From Anaerocolumna sp. MB42-C2 (GTDB taxonomy: Bacteria > Bacillota > Clostridia > Lachnospirales > Lachnospiraceae), in contig NZ_CP133190.1 in the NCBI RefSeq assembly GCF_030913705.1, forward strand, positions 868,001 through 932,000: DNA of 64,000 bases, read 5' to 3'. The position numbers were made by a program, and so were the translations under genes. Positions 24,468 to 33,680 of the stretch are shown one piece after another. Under the pieces are notes generated by a model, which saw only the letters and a list, made by a program, of their open reading frames with translations, made no database searches and was not told the DNA's origin. Numbering within the stretch: the first letter of the stretch is position 1; every line of letters begins with the position of its first letter.

Positions 24468-26573
24468 TTATACTTCAAATAATAAATCGCCATAAGTTGG
24501 AACCGGCCATATTTCTTTATCAACGATTAACTCAAGTTCATCAATCGGTGTTCTAAGACTTGACATAGCAGGGAATACTACTTTTCGGAAATACAATGCC
24601 TGTTCAGCACCTTCTTTTTCAGCCGCTGCTGCCACATAGGAAGTAAGGGCACCTACTGCAGTTTTAGCGCTAGCTAAAAGGGAAGAAGTTTCCTTTAATA
24701 AACTTTCCTGTACGCTTACATCCGCATCCGGAACAGCTGATTTAATAGCATTAATGGATGCTGCTAAACTGGAAGCATATTTAATAACAGCCGGAATATA
24801 AAGTTTGTTAGCCATTTCAATCATAGTCTTAGCTTCAATATTAATGGTCTTAGAGTATGCTTCGTATTCAATTTCGGCACGGGAATGAAGTTCTACCTCT
24901 GAGAATACTTTGTATTTGCTAAATAATTTAACCGCTTTATCACTAACCATACATGGTATTGCTTCCACCATGGATTTGATATTTGGTAAGCCTCTCTTTT
25001 CAGCTTCTTCTACCCATTCATCAGAATAACCATTTCCGTTGAATACAATTTTTTGATGTTCCGTAACAGTTTTCTTAATTAAGTCATGAACTGCCACATC
25101 GAAGTTATCCGCTTTTTCCAATTGGTCTGCGAAATCACATAATACATCAGCAACGATTGTATTTAACGTTGTATTTGGTCCGGCTATTGACATAGAGGAA
25201 CCAACCATTCTAAATTCAAATTTATTGCCGGTAAAAGCAAATGGTGATGTACGGTTTCTATCTGTTGCATCTTTTCTGAATTCAGGTATTGTATGAACAC
25301 CAATATTTAATTTGCCGCCTTGTTTACTGCTGGTAGCTTCTCCGGTTTCAATTAGCTGCGTTAAGACATCTGCTAACTGATCACCAAGGAATACGGAAAT
25401 AATGGCAGGAGGCGCTTCGTTTGCACCTAATCTGTGGTCATTACCAGGATTAGAAGCTGACAGACGCAGAAGATCCGCATGGTCATCAACAGCCTTTAAA
25501 ACAGCAGCTAAAAATAATAGAAATTGTACATTTTCATGAGGTGTCTTACCGGGATCAAGAAGATTTTTACCGGTATCTGTAACCATTGACCAGTTGTCAT
25601 GTTTACCGGAACCATTTACACCTGCAAAAGGTTTTTCATGAAGTAAACAAGCTAAACCATGGCGGTTAGCAACTTTTTTCATAACTTCCATAACTAATTG
25701 GTTATGATCGGTAGCAATATTAGCAGTTGCATAGATGGGTGCTAATTCGTGCTGTGCAGGAGCAACTTCATTATGTTGTGTTTTAGCTAAGATACCAAGT
25801 TTCCAGCATTCTTCATTTACTTCTTTCATGAAAGCAGAAATTCTTTCCTTCAGGCTTCCGAAATAGTGATCTTCCATTTCCTGGCCTTTTGGAGGCATTG
25901 CTCCAAATAAAGTACGTCCGCTGAAAATCAAGTCTTCTCTTTTTAAGTATTTTGCTTTATCTACTAAGAAATATTCCTGTTCAGGTCCTACAGAACAGGA
26001 GACGGATTTTACATTATCATGTCCGAATAATTTTAATATACGAACAGCCTGATCGCTGATTGCTTCCATTGAACGTAATAAAGGAGTTTTCTTATCCAGG
26101 GCTTCTCCGGTATAGGAGCAGAATGCTGTAGGAATACATAAAGTAACGCCTGCCGCATCTTCTCTTAAAAATGCCGGTGAAGTACAATCCCAAGCAGTAT
26201 AACCTCTAGCTTCAAAGGTTGCTCTTAACCCGCCGGAAGGAAAGGACGATGCATCCGGTTCACCTTTAATTAATTCTTTGCCGGAAAACTCCATTAAAAT
26301 TTTACCGCCTGCAGCAGGACTGATAAAAGAATCATGTTTTTCTGCAGTGATACCGGTCATTGGCTGGAACCAATGAGTAAAATGTGTTGCACCTCTTTCA
26401 ATTGCCCAATCTTTCATCGCATTTGCAACAACATCAGCTACAGCAGGATCTAAATCCTCTCCATTTTGGATTGTTTTCTTTAATGCGGCATAAGTTTTTT
26501 TTGGTAAACGTTCAATCATGGTTGTTTCATCAAATACATCAATTCCAAAAATTTCTGTTAATTTTTCTGCCAT
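24468..26573 (-). CDS. glnN: Type III glutamine synthetase
   Basis: Forms glutamine from glutamate, ammonia and ATP. At 701 aa it is the long GSIII type. Visible segments are [31 protein letters not shown] (split around the Lys-Gly), [33 protein letters not shown] (the nucleotide and ammonium site region) and [21 protein letters not shown] 26573 lies 7 bases after AAGGAG. The upstream ATG 26594 forms part of that ribosome site and is rejected. It has its own terminator and is separated from mscS by another. Confidence 0.97.
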   Translation of the reverse strand: MAEKLTEIFGIDVFDETTMIERLPKKTYAALKKTIQNGEDLDPAVADVVANAMKDWAIERGATHFTHWFQPMTGITAEKHDSFISPAAGGKILMEFSGKELIKGEPDASSFPSGGLRATFEARGYTAWDCTSPAFLREDAAGVTLCIPTAFCSYTGEALDKKTPLLRSMEAISDQAVRILKLFGHDNVKSVSCSVGPEQEYFLVDKAKYLKREDLIFSGRTLFGAMPPKGQEMEDHYFGSLKERISAFMKEVNEECWKLGILAKTQHNEVAPAQHELAPIYATANIATDHNQLVMEVMKKVANRHGLACLLHEKPFAGVNGSGKHDNWSMVTDTGKNLLDPGKTPHENVQFLLFLAAVLKAVDDHADLLRLSASNPGNDHRLGANEAPPAIISVFLGDQLADVLTQLIETGEATSSKQGGKLNIGVHTIPEFRKDATDRNRTSPFAFTGNKFEFRMVGSSMSIAGPNTTLNTIVADVLCDFADQLEKADNFDVAVHDLIKKTVTEHQKIVFNGNGYSDEWVEEAEKRGLPNIKSMVEAIPCMVSDKAVKLFSKYKVFSEVELHSRAEIEYEAYSKTINIEAKTMIEMANKLYIPAVIKYASSLAASINAIKSAVPDADVSVQESLLKETSSLLASAKTAVGALTSYVAAAAEKEGAEQALYFRKVVFPAMSSLRTPIDELELIVDKEIWPVPTYGDLLFEV

Positions 26574-26660
26574 AATAAAACTCCTTCCATTCATTATATA
26601 TTTTATATTTTCTTAATTATTTAAGTTATACAAAATTGGTTTTTCCAATAATTGTATAAT

Positions 26661-26694
26661 AAAAAAGTGTTCTCAAAAAAGACTTTGAGAACAC
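26661..26694 (-). terminator. Terminator after mscS-like gene
   Basis: A perfect 11-bp stem GTGTTCTCAAA / TTTGAGAACAC with a 6-base loop, followed on the minus strand by TTTTTTATT. It separates the glgB-mscS unit from glnN. The AT-rich 230 bases between it and mscS hold no convincing gene. Confidence 0.9.
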
Positions 26695-26926
26695 CATTGC
26701 TCTAACGAATATTTCGTCTAAAGATAAAATACCACTTTTTTAATAAAAAGAAAAGCTTTTTTTTAAAAAAAGTGATTTTTTTTTGCAAAACGTTATTTCT
26801 TACGGAATTTAATAAAAAAGGACATATTTTTTTCATCAAAATACATAAATTTTGTATTCCAAATCCTGAACTCACTTCCTTAACCCAATTAATGATTCTC
26901 AATAACATTAATTATCACAAAAGTTG

Positions 26927-27820
26927 TTAAGGATTATTTCTTATATTTACATCCAATTGGTCAAAAGGAATCGTAATTTCATTTTTATCAAATTGCGTTT
27001 TTATTAATTCCAATAACTCGCATTTTAAAGTCCAGTAGTTTTCTTTTATAACCCACACCCTGATCCCGATATTAATAGCACTGGAATCAAAACTATTTAC
27101 GAAGACCGAGATATCCTGATCTTTTAATACCAACTCATGATTTTCCGCAATTTCAGTTAATATATCTTTGACTTTTTTTATATTCTCCGAATAATCTATA
27201 AGAACCGAGATATCAAGTCTGCGTACAGGTTCATAAGTTACATTGATAATATTGGCATTGGATAACGAGCCATTGGGCATTACTAAAAGTCTGTTATCTA
27301 CGGTTAATAGTCTGGTATAAAATATATCTATGGCAGTAACAGTACCTTCATTTCCTCCTGTTATGATGTAATCACCGACCCGAAAAGGTTTTAGAAGCAA
27401 TATCAGGACTCCACCTGCAAAATTAGACAGGCTTCCCTGCAGGGCTAATCCAATACTAAGGCCGGCTGAACCCAGAATGGCTATTATCGGAGCACTTGCT
27501 ACACCGATTACTTGTATTATAATAAACGCTGCAAGCGTAATATACAAAATTGCACGAATCATTGCCTGTAAAAATCCAGCAACACTGGCCTCCATCTTCG
27601 TACGATTAAAGTATTTGGTTAATAAACCAATAAAATAATGGATTAACTTCTTGCCAATAACTAATATTATTACAGCAATCAGTAATCGTTTTATAAAATC
27701 TAATCCTTCATTAAGAAATCCTTTTAATCCGCTATTAACAAAATCCCCCAGAATATTATTAAAATCACTATTTGTTCCTGCCTCTAATACGGATAAACAA
27801 CGATATATATATGGTCCCAT
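26927..27820 (-). CDS. mscS: MscS-family mechanosensitive ion channel
   Basis: A 297-aa small-conductance mechanosensitive channel protein. Three membrane segments are visible (LLIAVIILVIGKKLIHYF, about 47-65; a second near 85-108; and the pore helix region ILGSAGLSIGLALQGSLSNFAGGVLILLL at about 115-143, quoted in part). The MscS motif KPFRVGDYI and the beta domain (NGSLSNANIINVTYEPVRR) follow. GAAAGGA precedes the ATG. It lies 25 bases after glgB and is probably co-transcribed with it, though no functional link is obvious. Confidence 0.93.
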   Translation of the reverse strand: MGPYIYRCLSVLEAGTNSDFNNILGDFVNSGLKGFLNEGLDFIKRLLIAVIILVIGKKLIHYFIGLLTKYFNRTKMEASVAGFLQAMIRAILYITLAAFIIIQVIGVASAPIIAILGSAGLSIGLALQGSLSNFAGGVLILLLKPFRVGDYIITGGNEGTVTAIDIFYTRLLTVDNRLLVMPNGSLSNANIINVTYEPVRRLDISVLIDYSENIKKVKDILTEIAENHELVLKDQDISVFVNSFDSSAINIGIRVWVIKENYWTLKCELLELIKTQFDKNEITIPFDQLDVNIRNNP

Positions 27821-27845
27821 TCTTAAATCCTTTCAAAACAAGTTC

Positions 27846-30065
27846 TTAGTTTGGTATTACCGGGGTACAGGTAAATACAGCAATCCCTAATGGAGGTACG
27901 GTAAGACTGATTGACTGGTCTCTACCGTCTGACTCCAGTTTCTTCGATTGTTTCTGCCTGGGATTCGTGTTACCGTTTCCTCCGTAAATTACTTTATCAC
28001 TATTAAAAATTTCCTTATATTTTCCGGCAAAAGGAACTCCGATTAAAAAATTTTTGTATACAACCGGTGTAAAGTTACATACTACCAGTATAGTTTCTTC
28101 TAATATTAGGGTTTTTCGGATAAACACAATAATACTATGGTCAGCATCCATACAGCTGATCCACTCAAATCCCCTCTCATCATAATCTAACTGATAAAAC
28201 GCTTTATAGGAACGGTAAAGCTTATTCAGTTCTTTTACATAACGATTCAGTTTACCGTTTTGGTTTTCATTTAATAAATCCCAATCCAGACTTTTTGCTT
28301 CATTCCATTCCGCATATTGCGCAAAATCCTGACCCATAAACAATAATTTTTTACCGGGATGGCTCATCATAAAACCATAAGCAACCCGCAGGTTTGCAAA
28401 TTTCTGTTCTGTACTGCCGGGCATTTTATTTATCATGGAACCTTTTCCATGTACTACTTCATCATGTGAAAGGACCAGCATAAATTTCTCACTATAGGCA
28501 TAAATCATACTGAATGTAAGTTCTCCGTGTCTTCCTTTCCGAAACAGCGGATCACATTTCATATAATTAGTGAAATCATTCATCCAACCTAAATTCCATT
28601 TTAAATCAAATCCCAGTCCGCCCTCTTTCACATCTCCTGTTACTTCCGGCCATGCAGTTGATTCTTCTGCAATAATCAGCGAACCGTCTTTTCTCTTTTT
28701 AAATATGGAATTCAGATGTTTTAATAACTCCATAGCTTCCAGATTCTCGTTACCGCCATAAATATTAGCAACCCATTCCCCGGCTTTTTTACCATAATCC
28801 AGATAAAGCATAGAAGCAACTGCATCCATCCGGATACCGTCTGCATGATATTTCTCTATCCAAAATAAGGCATTGGCTAATAAAAAATTAGAGACCTGGG
28901 GTCTTCCGTAATTATATATTAAAGTTCCCCAGTGAGGATGAGCACCTTGCCTGGGATCTTTATGTTCATAAAGGCAGGTACCGTCAAAATTAGCCAGCCC
29001 AAATGTATCTCTTGGAAAATGTGCAGGAACCCAATCTAATATCACTCCGATTCCCTGTGCATGCATATAGTCCATAAAATACATAAAATCAGAAGGTGTT
29101 CCATACCTTGCTGTCGGTGCATAATAACCGGTAACCTGATATCCCCAGGAACCATCAAAAGGATGCTCCATGACAGGCAGCAATTCTATATGAGTATAAC
29201 CCATGTCCTTTACATATCCGGCAAGCATAGGTGCCAGTTCCCTGTAATTATAAAATTCTCTTCCATCCTTTACAGGAGGTTTCTTCCAGGAGCCTAAATG
29301 TACCTCATAAACACTCATTGGTTCGGACTCATATTGCTTTCCTGCCCTTTCCTGAATCCAAGTACCATCCTGCCATTCGTACTCGTTCAGATTGCAAACG
29401 ATAGAGGCACTATTAGGTCTTAATTCAGCCTGGTTAGCGTATGGATCTGCTTTTAAAACAATTAAGCCACCTTTTATTTTTATTTCATATTTATAAATTT
29501 CTCCGGATTTAAGATTCGGAATAAATAATTCGAATATACCCGAATCATATAATCTTCGCATAGCATGCCGTCTGCCGTCCCAATTATTAAAATTACCTAC
29601 TACACTGATACGGACTGCATTAGGAGCCCACACGGCAAATAATATTCCGTTTACACCGTTTATTTCCATCCTGTGGGCACCTAATTTGTCATAAATATTA
29701 TAATGAATCCCACCTGCAAAACGGGTCAAATCCATCGGATCAATCACAGGTTCAAAAGAATACGGATCCCTGATTTCCTCAGTGAAATCATTATCGTAAG
29801 TAACAATCAAAGTATATGGAATTACTTTATTACCTGGTATAATTACAGAAAAAAATCCCTCCTTATCCTTGCAAACCATAGAATGTACCTGCCCCGAACC
29901 GGTTATTTTAACAGCAATGTGAACAGCGGTTGGAATAAATGCATTAATAAGAATTCCTTTCTCAGTAACATGGGCACCCAGAAGACTATGCGGATTATCA
30001 TGTTCTGAGTTAATAATTTTAATGGCTTTTGTCCAATCTATTAAATCATAAAGTAACTCTTCCAT
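27846..30065 (-). CDS. glgB: 1,4-alpha-glucan branching enzyme
   Basis: Introduces alpha-1,6 branches into glycogen. At 739 aa it has an N-terminal GlgB domain, a CBM48 domain (WAPNAVRISVVGNFNNWDGR, about 145-165), and a GH13 barrel with HPFDGSWGYQVTGYYAPT, the nucleophile Asp in DGIRMDAVAS, the acid Glu in LIIAEEST and the third Asp in LSHDEVVHGKG. AGGAGG precedes the ATG. No other glycogen gene lies in the window; the DUF624 membrane gene precedes it by 34 bases. Confidence 0.96.
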   Translation of the reverse strand: MEELLYDLIDWTKAIKIINSEHDNPHSLLGAHVTEKGILINAFIPTAVHIAVKITGSGQVHSMVCKDKEGFFSVIIPGNKVIPYTLIVTYDNDFTEEIRDPYSFEPVIDPMDLTRFAGGIHYNIYDKLGAHRMEINGVNGILFAVWAPNAVRISVVGNFNNWDGRRHAMRRLYDSGIFELFIPNLKSGEIYKYEIKIKGGLIVLKADPYANQAELRPNSASIVCNLNEYEWQDGTWIQERAGKQYESEPMSVYEVHLGSWKKPPVKDGREFYNYRELAPMLAGYVKDMGYTHIELLPVMEHPFDGSWGYQVTGYYAPTARYGTPSDFMYFMDYMHAQGIGVILDWVPAHFPRDTFGLANFDGTCLYEHKDPRQGAHPHWGTLIYNYGRPQVSNFLLANALFWIEKYHADGIRMDAVASMLYLDYGKKAGEWVANIYGGNENLEAMELLKHLNSIFKKRKDGSLIIAEESTAWPEVTGDVKEGGLGFDLKWNLGWMNDFTNYMKCDPLFRKGRHGELTFSMIYAYSEKFMLVLSHDEVVHGKGSMINKMPGSTEQKFANLRVAYGFMMSHPGKKLLFMGQDFAQYAEWNEAKSLDWDLLNENQNGKLNRYVKELNKLYRSYKAFYQLDYDERGFEWISCMDADHSIIVFIRKTLILEETILVVCNFTPVVYKNFLIGVPFAGKYKEIFNSDKVIYGGNGNTNPRQKQSKKLESDGRDQSISLTVPPLGIAVFTCTPVIPN

Positions 30066-30099
30066 ATACGAGTCCTCCTAAACTAGGATTATTATAACC

Positions 30100-30750
30100 T
30101 TATTCCAAATACCATTCATCTCTTCCGGAACTTTCCGCTTCCTCGGATTTTTCAGGCATATATTTTTTAAATACTCTTTCTAACAAGAAAGACTCAAGAA
30201 GGATACATAATGCCGGTGAAATCAGTATAGCAATCGGCATAATATAAGTTCCTAAACTAATGGCAGCAAAAATAATAATTAACAGAATCGTTGTAGGCAG
30301 ATGTTTCATAGCCATAAAAACAGCAGTTTTAAACAATTGTTTGATTCCCATAGTAAATCTTGAGAGAAGCGGGAAAAGATACAGTGTGACACAAATGAGA
30401 AGAAAAATCATGGCATTAAATATACTCAGCAAAATAAAGCCTTGATTTCCGGTCATCGTAGTTGCAAATTTGCGGTCAAATACCAAAACTGCAAATAATA
30501 CAGTTAATATAATCCCTGCAATAAGCCCTGTTTTAAAATTAGTTTTAAAAGAATGGAAAAATTCACGTACCAGATATCCCCGTTCTCTTCTAATTACTTT
30601 AACAACAGCGTAATACAGGGAAGTAGTAGCCGGTCCTATCGTAACTACCGGAATACATAAAATCAGCCAGACCAAACTGATTATAATTAAATCTACAAAT
30701 TTGCCCAAGGCTGTAAAAAACCCATTATCCATATTAAAAAAATTACCCAT
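30100..30750 (-). CDS. DUF624 (YesL-like) membrane protein
   Basis: A 216-aa membrane protein with about five hydrophobic segments (FVDLIISLVWLILCIPVVTIG near residues 18-38, TGLIAGIILTVLFAVLVF, FILLSIFNAMIFLLICVTLYLF in part, and two more near the C-terminus). It has the PATTSLYYAVVKVIR motif and a charged ending, both usual for the YesL/DUF624 family, often found beside carbohydrate-use genes. Its function is not established. GAAGGAG precedes the ATG. It may be co-transcribed with glgB. Confidence 0.85.
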   Translation of the reverse strand: MGNFFNMDNGFFTALGKFVDLIIISLVWLILCIPVVTIGPATTSLYYAVVKVIRRERGYLVREFFHSFKTNFKTGLIAGIILTVLFAVLVFDRKFATTMTGNQGFILLSIFNAMIFLLICVTLYLFPLLSRFTMGIKQLFKTAVFMAMKHLPTTILLIIIFAAISLGTYIMPIAILISPALCILLESFLLERVFKKYMPEKSEEAESSGRDEWYLE

Positions 30751-30819
30751 TTGAAATCTCCTTCTTATCTATAATAAAAGCAACTATTTCTAAATCCGTT
30801 TTGCTGCTTTCTTGTAAGA

Positions 30820-31752
30820 TTAAATATGTGATGTAATAAGCTGTAAATTACCCTCTATCGTATAATCTCCGTAACCGTCAGGTAATATGAAATGGTCACC
30901 TTTTGCTATTTTAATACCATCAACCGCTCCATCTCCGTCAATAACACTAAGTATGGTGAAAGGTTCAGATTGTCCAAATACCTGTTTTCCTAAAACAGAT
31001 ATTTTTCTCACCGAATAAAATTCACAGGTTACTAATTCTTCAACTTCAGCCTGTTCCAGATTTATCTTCTTTCTGTCTGCATTAACATCCTTATGAGGGC
31101 ATTTTATTACATCAATACTTTTATCAATATGAAGTTCCCGGGGTTTTCCATCAGATAATCTGTCATAATCATATAAACGATAGGTGATATCACTGTTCTG
31201 CTGGGTTTCTAAAATAACGGTTCCACCCTTTATTGCATGTACCGTTCCAGGTTCAATCTGAAAAAAATCTCCTTGTTTTATGGGTAATACACGGATCAAC
31301 TCGTTCCATCTGCGATCGGCTATCATAGTTTTTAATTCTTCTTTATCCTTCGCATTATGTCCCACCACAATTTTACCGTCTTTATCACAATCGAGAATAT
31401 ACCAGCATTCCGTTTTACCTAAGGATCCGTTCTCATATTTATTCGCATATTCATCATCCGGATGTACCTGTATACTTAAATCAGTTTTGGCATCAATTAT
31501 TTTAATGAGCAAAGGAAAGGTATCACCTTTTATTCCTCCGAATAATTCTCTGTGGTTTGTCCATAAACTGCTTAATTTTTGACCTTTATATTTCCCGCCT
31601 TTAACGGTACAATCGCCATTGGTATGTGCGCTGACTGCCCAGCATTCTCCCGTATTGTCACTTGGTATATCATAACCGAAATCGGTTTTTAAGCGGTTAC
31701 CGCCCCAGATCATTTCTTTAAATACTGGTTCCAAAAATATTACTTCTTTCAT
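30820..31752 (-). CDS. manA: Class I mannose-6-phosphate isomerase
   Basis: Interconverts mannose-6-phosphate and fructose-6-phosphate. The 310-aa protein is the short Firmicute form of type I PMI. Zinc ligands are visible in IQVHPDDEYANKYE (His), KTECWYIL (Glu) and EPGTVHAIKGGTVILE (His); QQNSDITYRLYDYDR is the characteristic downstream motif. TTTAGGAGG precedes the ATG. It is monocistronic as far as I can tell, placed before the DUF624 gene. Confidence 0.95.
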   Translation of the reverse strand: MKEVIFLEPVFKEMIWGGNRLKTDFGYDIPSDNTGECWAVSAHTNGDCTVKGGKYKGQKLSSLWTNHRELFGGIKGDTFPLLIKIIDAKTDLSIQVHPDDEYANKYENGSLGKTECWYILDCDKDGKIVVGHNAKDKEELKTMIADRRWNELIRVLPIKQGDFFQIEPGTVHAIKGGTVILETQQNSDITYRLYDYDRLSDGKPRELHIDKSIDVIKCPHKDVNADRKKINLEQAEVEELVTCEFYSVRKISVLGKQVFGQSEPFTILSVIDGDGAVDGIKIAKGDHFILPDGYGDYTIEGNLQLITSHI

Positions 31753-31820
31753 TGCTGCCTCCTAAAGTATTATAGCTTGCCTTTATTTTACCACATTTTT
31801 GCTGTATACAAAAGTGAAAA

Positions 31821-33527
31821 TTATCTAAATTTTGGACTAAACATGTTTAACGTACTTTGAATATCCAGTATCCCAAATCCCCACTTCTGATTAGGATAAG
31901 ATAAATCAGGAAATCTATACGCACCCGCAAGCAGCATTTTTTTAAGAGTTAAATTATTCATTAGCGGCATATTTCCCCTTACGATTCCCCATTCCAGCAG
32001 CATAGCAGCCACTCCTGAAGTATGCGCGGCGGCAATGCTGGTACCCGTCGCCTGAATAAACATATTACCTATAAACGGTGCTGTTATATTTACTCCCGGT
32101 GCTGTTATATCAGGCTTAGGGGCATTGTTTTTTGTAAACCCCCTGCTGGAATAATAAAATATACTTTGATCATCAGGATAATACGCTGTGACTGCTGTTA
32201 CATTATCTGTATTAGCAGGCATAGATAAGGTTGTATCGGAATTAGAATCTTCAAAAAAAGTTCCGTCCAGTATATAGTTATAGATCGGCAGCCATATGTG
32301 ATATTTTGTAACCAGATCACTTTGACCGGTAATGTAAAACCGCCAGATACCACTCTGTGGATTCTGGAATCGGATAAAAATAAATTGATCATCGGTCCTT
32401 GTTTCACTGAATTTATTATTTATTATTATAGTGGTATTATTATATACGGCTTCTATGGTCTCTTCTTCCCTTAAATGCTCAGGTATACGGGTTACGAATG
32501 TATTATCCGGCGCATAGATATCCATCGTAACTATACTAGGCGCAAATCCCCAATATTCCATCGAGAAACCTGTTTCATTTTCCGCAACATTTAATTCGAC
32601 CATTCCCTGGCCTTCCGAGGGAACTAACTCTCCATAAAAATGATGTCCCCGGTTTGCTTCATTACCTGCCGCTATTATTACAGAATTACCGACTAACTGA
32701 CTGATATCATTAAAATACTGGCACAGAATACATTGTCCCTCATGAGCTCCCTGATTCGTTCCTAATCCCAGACAAATGGCAATAGGCCGGTTTAATCGTC
32801 TGGCAACATCAAGAAGATATTTTACTCCTAACATTATATCATTTTCCTGGTAGCATATTCTGCCCTCCGGTATGCGTAAAAATTCTCTTAAATACGGTTT
32901 TGCCGGTTTTAATTTAACAATTGCGATTTCCGCATCCGGTGCTGTCCCAGAAAATTCATATTCCGGAACCGGTGTACCCGCCGCTACACCTGCAAGCATG
33001 GTGCCATGACCTATTGTGTCGGTACTTGGCACATAGGTGTATGGCTCTGAAGTTTTAAGCGCATCATTAATCTGCTTCTGTGTATATTCAGTCCCATAGT
33101 ACAGTCCCTCCGGATAATTATCCCTGTTGTCAATTGTCTGATCCCATATTGATACGATTCTTGTAGTTCCATCCGCATTACGGAATACAGGGTTTGTATA
33201 ATCAATTCCTGTATCTACGATTCCAATTAATACACCATACCCCTTCAAATTAAAATCCGGTTCCTGGTTGAATTTTATGATGTCTTGTGTTACCTGATTT
33301 ACAGTTGATAAGAGAGCAAAAATTTTGGGGATAGAGGCATAACCAAATTTCTGAACACTATCCGCTGTCATCTCACTGACGGGAATGTATGCTACAGCAT
33401 ATTTACCGTCTATGACATTAATGGTATAATCTGGATTATTTATAAGACTATTAATTTCGTCATAGCCGTCTAATATTAAATCAGCAAATTCATTACTGGT
33501 AATCTTGTATCTGTCTTCCGGCTCCAT
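31821..33527 (-). CDS. CspA/B-like subtilisin family (S8) serine protease
   Basis: A 568-aa subtilase with no signal peptide, as in clostridial Csp-type proteases. The triad is complete: Asp in GVLIGIVDTGID, His in DTIGHGTMLAGV and Ser in ATGTSIAAAHTSG, with the oxyanion Asn in IIAAGNEANRG. A jellyroll-like insertion of about 150 residues sits between the Asn and Ser motifs, as in CspB. Such proteases process spore germination or cell-surface proteins, but the target here is unknown. ATG 33527 (GGCGG upstream) is preferred; the TTG at 33572 lacks a ribosome site. Confidence 0.9.
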   Translation of the reverse strand: MEPEDRYKITSNEFADLILDGYDEINSLINNPDYTINVIDGKYAVAYIPVSEMTADSVQKFGYASIPKIFALLSTVNQVTQDIIKFNQEPDFNLKGYGVLIGIVDTGIDYTNPVFRNADGTTRIVSIWDQTIDNRDNYPEGLYYGTEYTQKQINDALKTSEPYTYVPSTDTIGHGTMLAGVAAGTPVPEYEFSGTAPDAEIAIVKLKPAKPYLREFLRIPEGRICYQENDIMLGVKYLLDVARRLNRPIAICLGLGTNQGAHEGQCILCQYFNDISQLVGNSVIIAAGNEANRGHHFYGELVPSEGQGMVELNVAENETGFSMEYWGFAPSIVTMDIYAPDNTFVTRIPEHLREEETIEAVYNNTTIIINNKFSETRTDDQFIFIRFQNPQSGIWRFYITGQSDLVTKYHIWLPIYNYILDGTFFEDSNSDTTLSMPANTDNVTAVTAYYPDDQSIFYYSSRGFTKNNAPKPDITAPGVNITAPFIGNMFIQATGTSIAAAHTSGVAAMLLEWGIVRGNMPLMNNLTLKKMLLAGAYRFPDLSYPNQKWGFGILDIQSTLNMFSPKFR

Positions 33528-33603
33528 CCATTTACCGCCATATTCAATCTTACTATTAAATATGTATTTCAATACAAAATGTGCATAATTTAACCAAAAA
33601 GAA

Positions 33604-33662
33604 GCTGTGGAAATATCCTGCCTCTTCCTTCATCAGAGTTTACAAGATTAGTTTTCCACAGC
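33604..33662 (-). terminator. Probable terminator of the YcdB/SLH gene
   Basis: GCTGTGGAAA (33604-33613) and TTTCCACAGC (33653-33662) form a perfect 10-bp stem with a 39-base loop; the minus strand continues TTCTTTTTGG. Confidence 0.6.
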
Positions 33663-33680
33663 CCATTTCTGTAAATAGTA

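Noticed and set aside
26702-26908. A 68-codon minus-strand gene after mscS
   Set aside because: The product is a Lys/Phe-rich artefact of poly-A/T sequence, lies between mscS and its terminator, and has no ribosome site.
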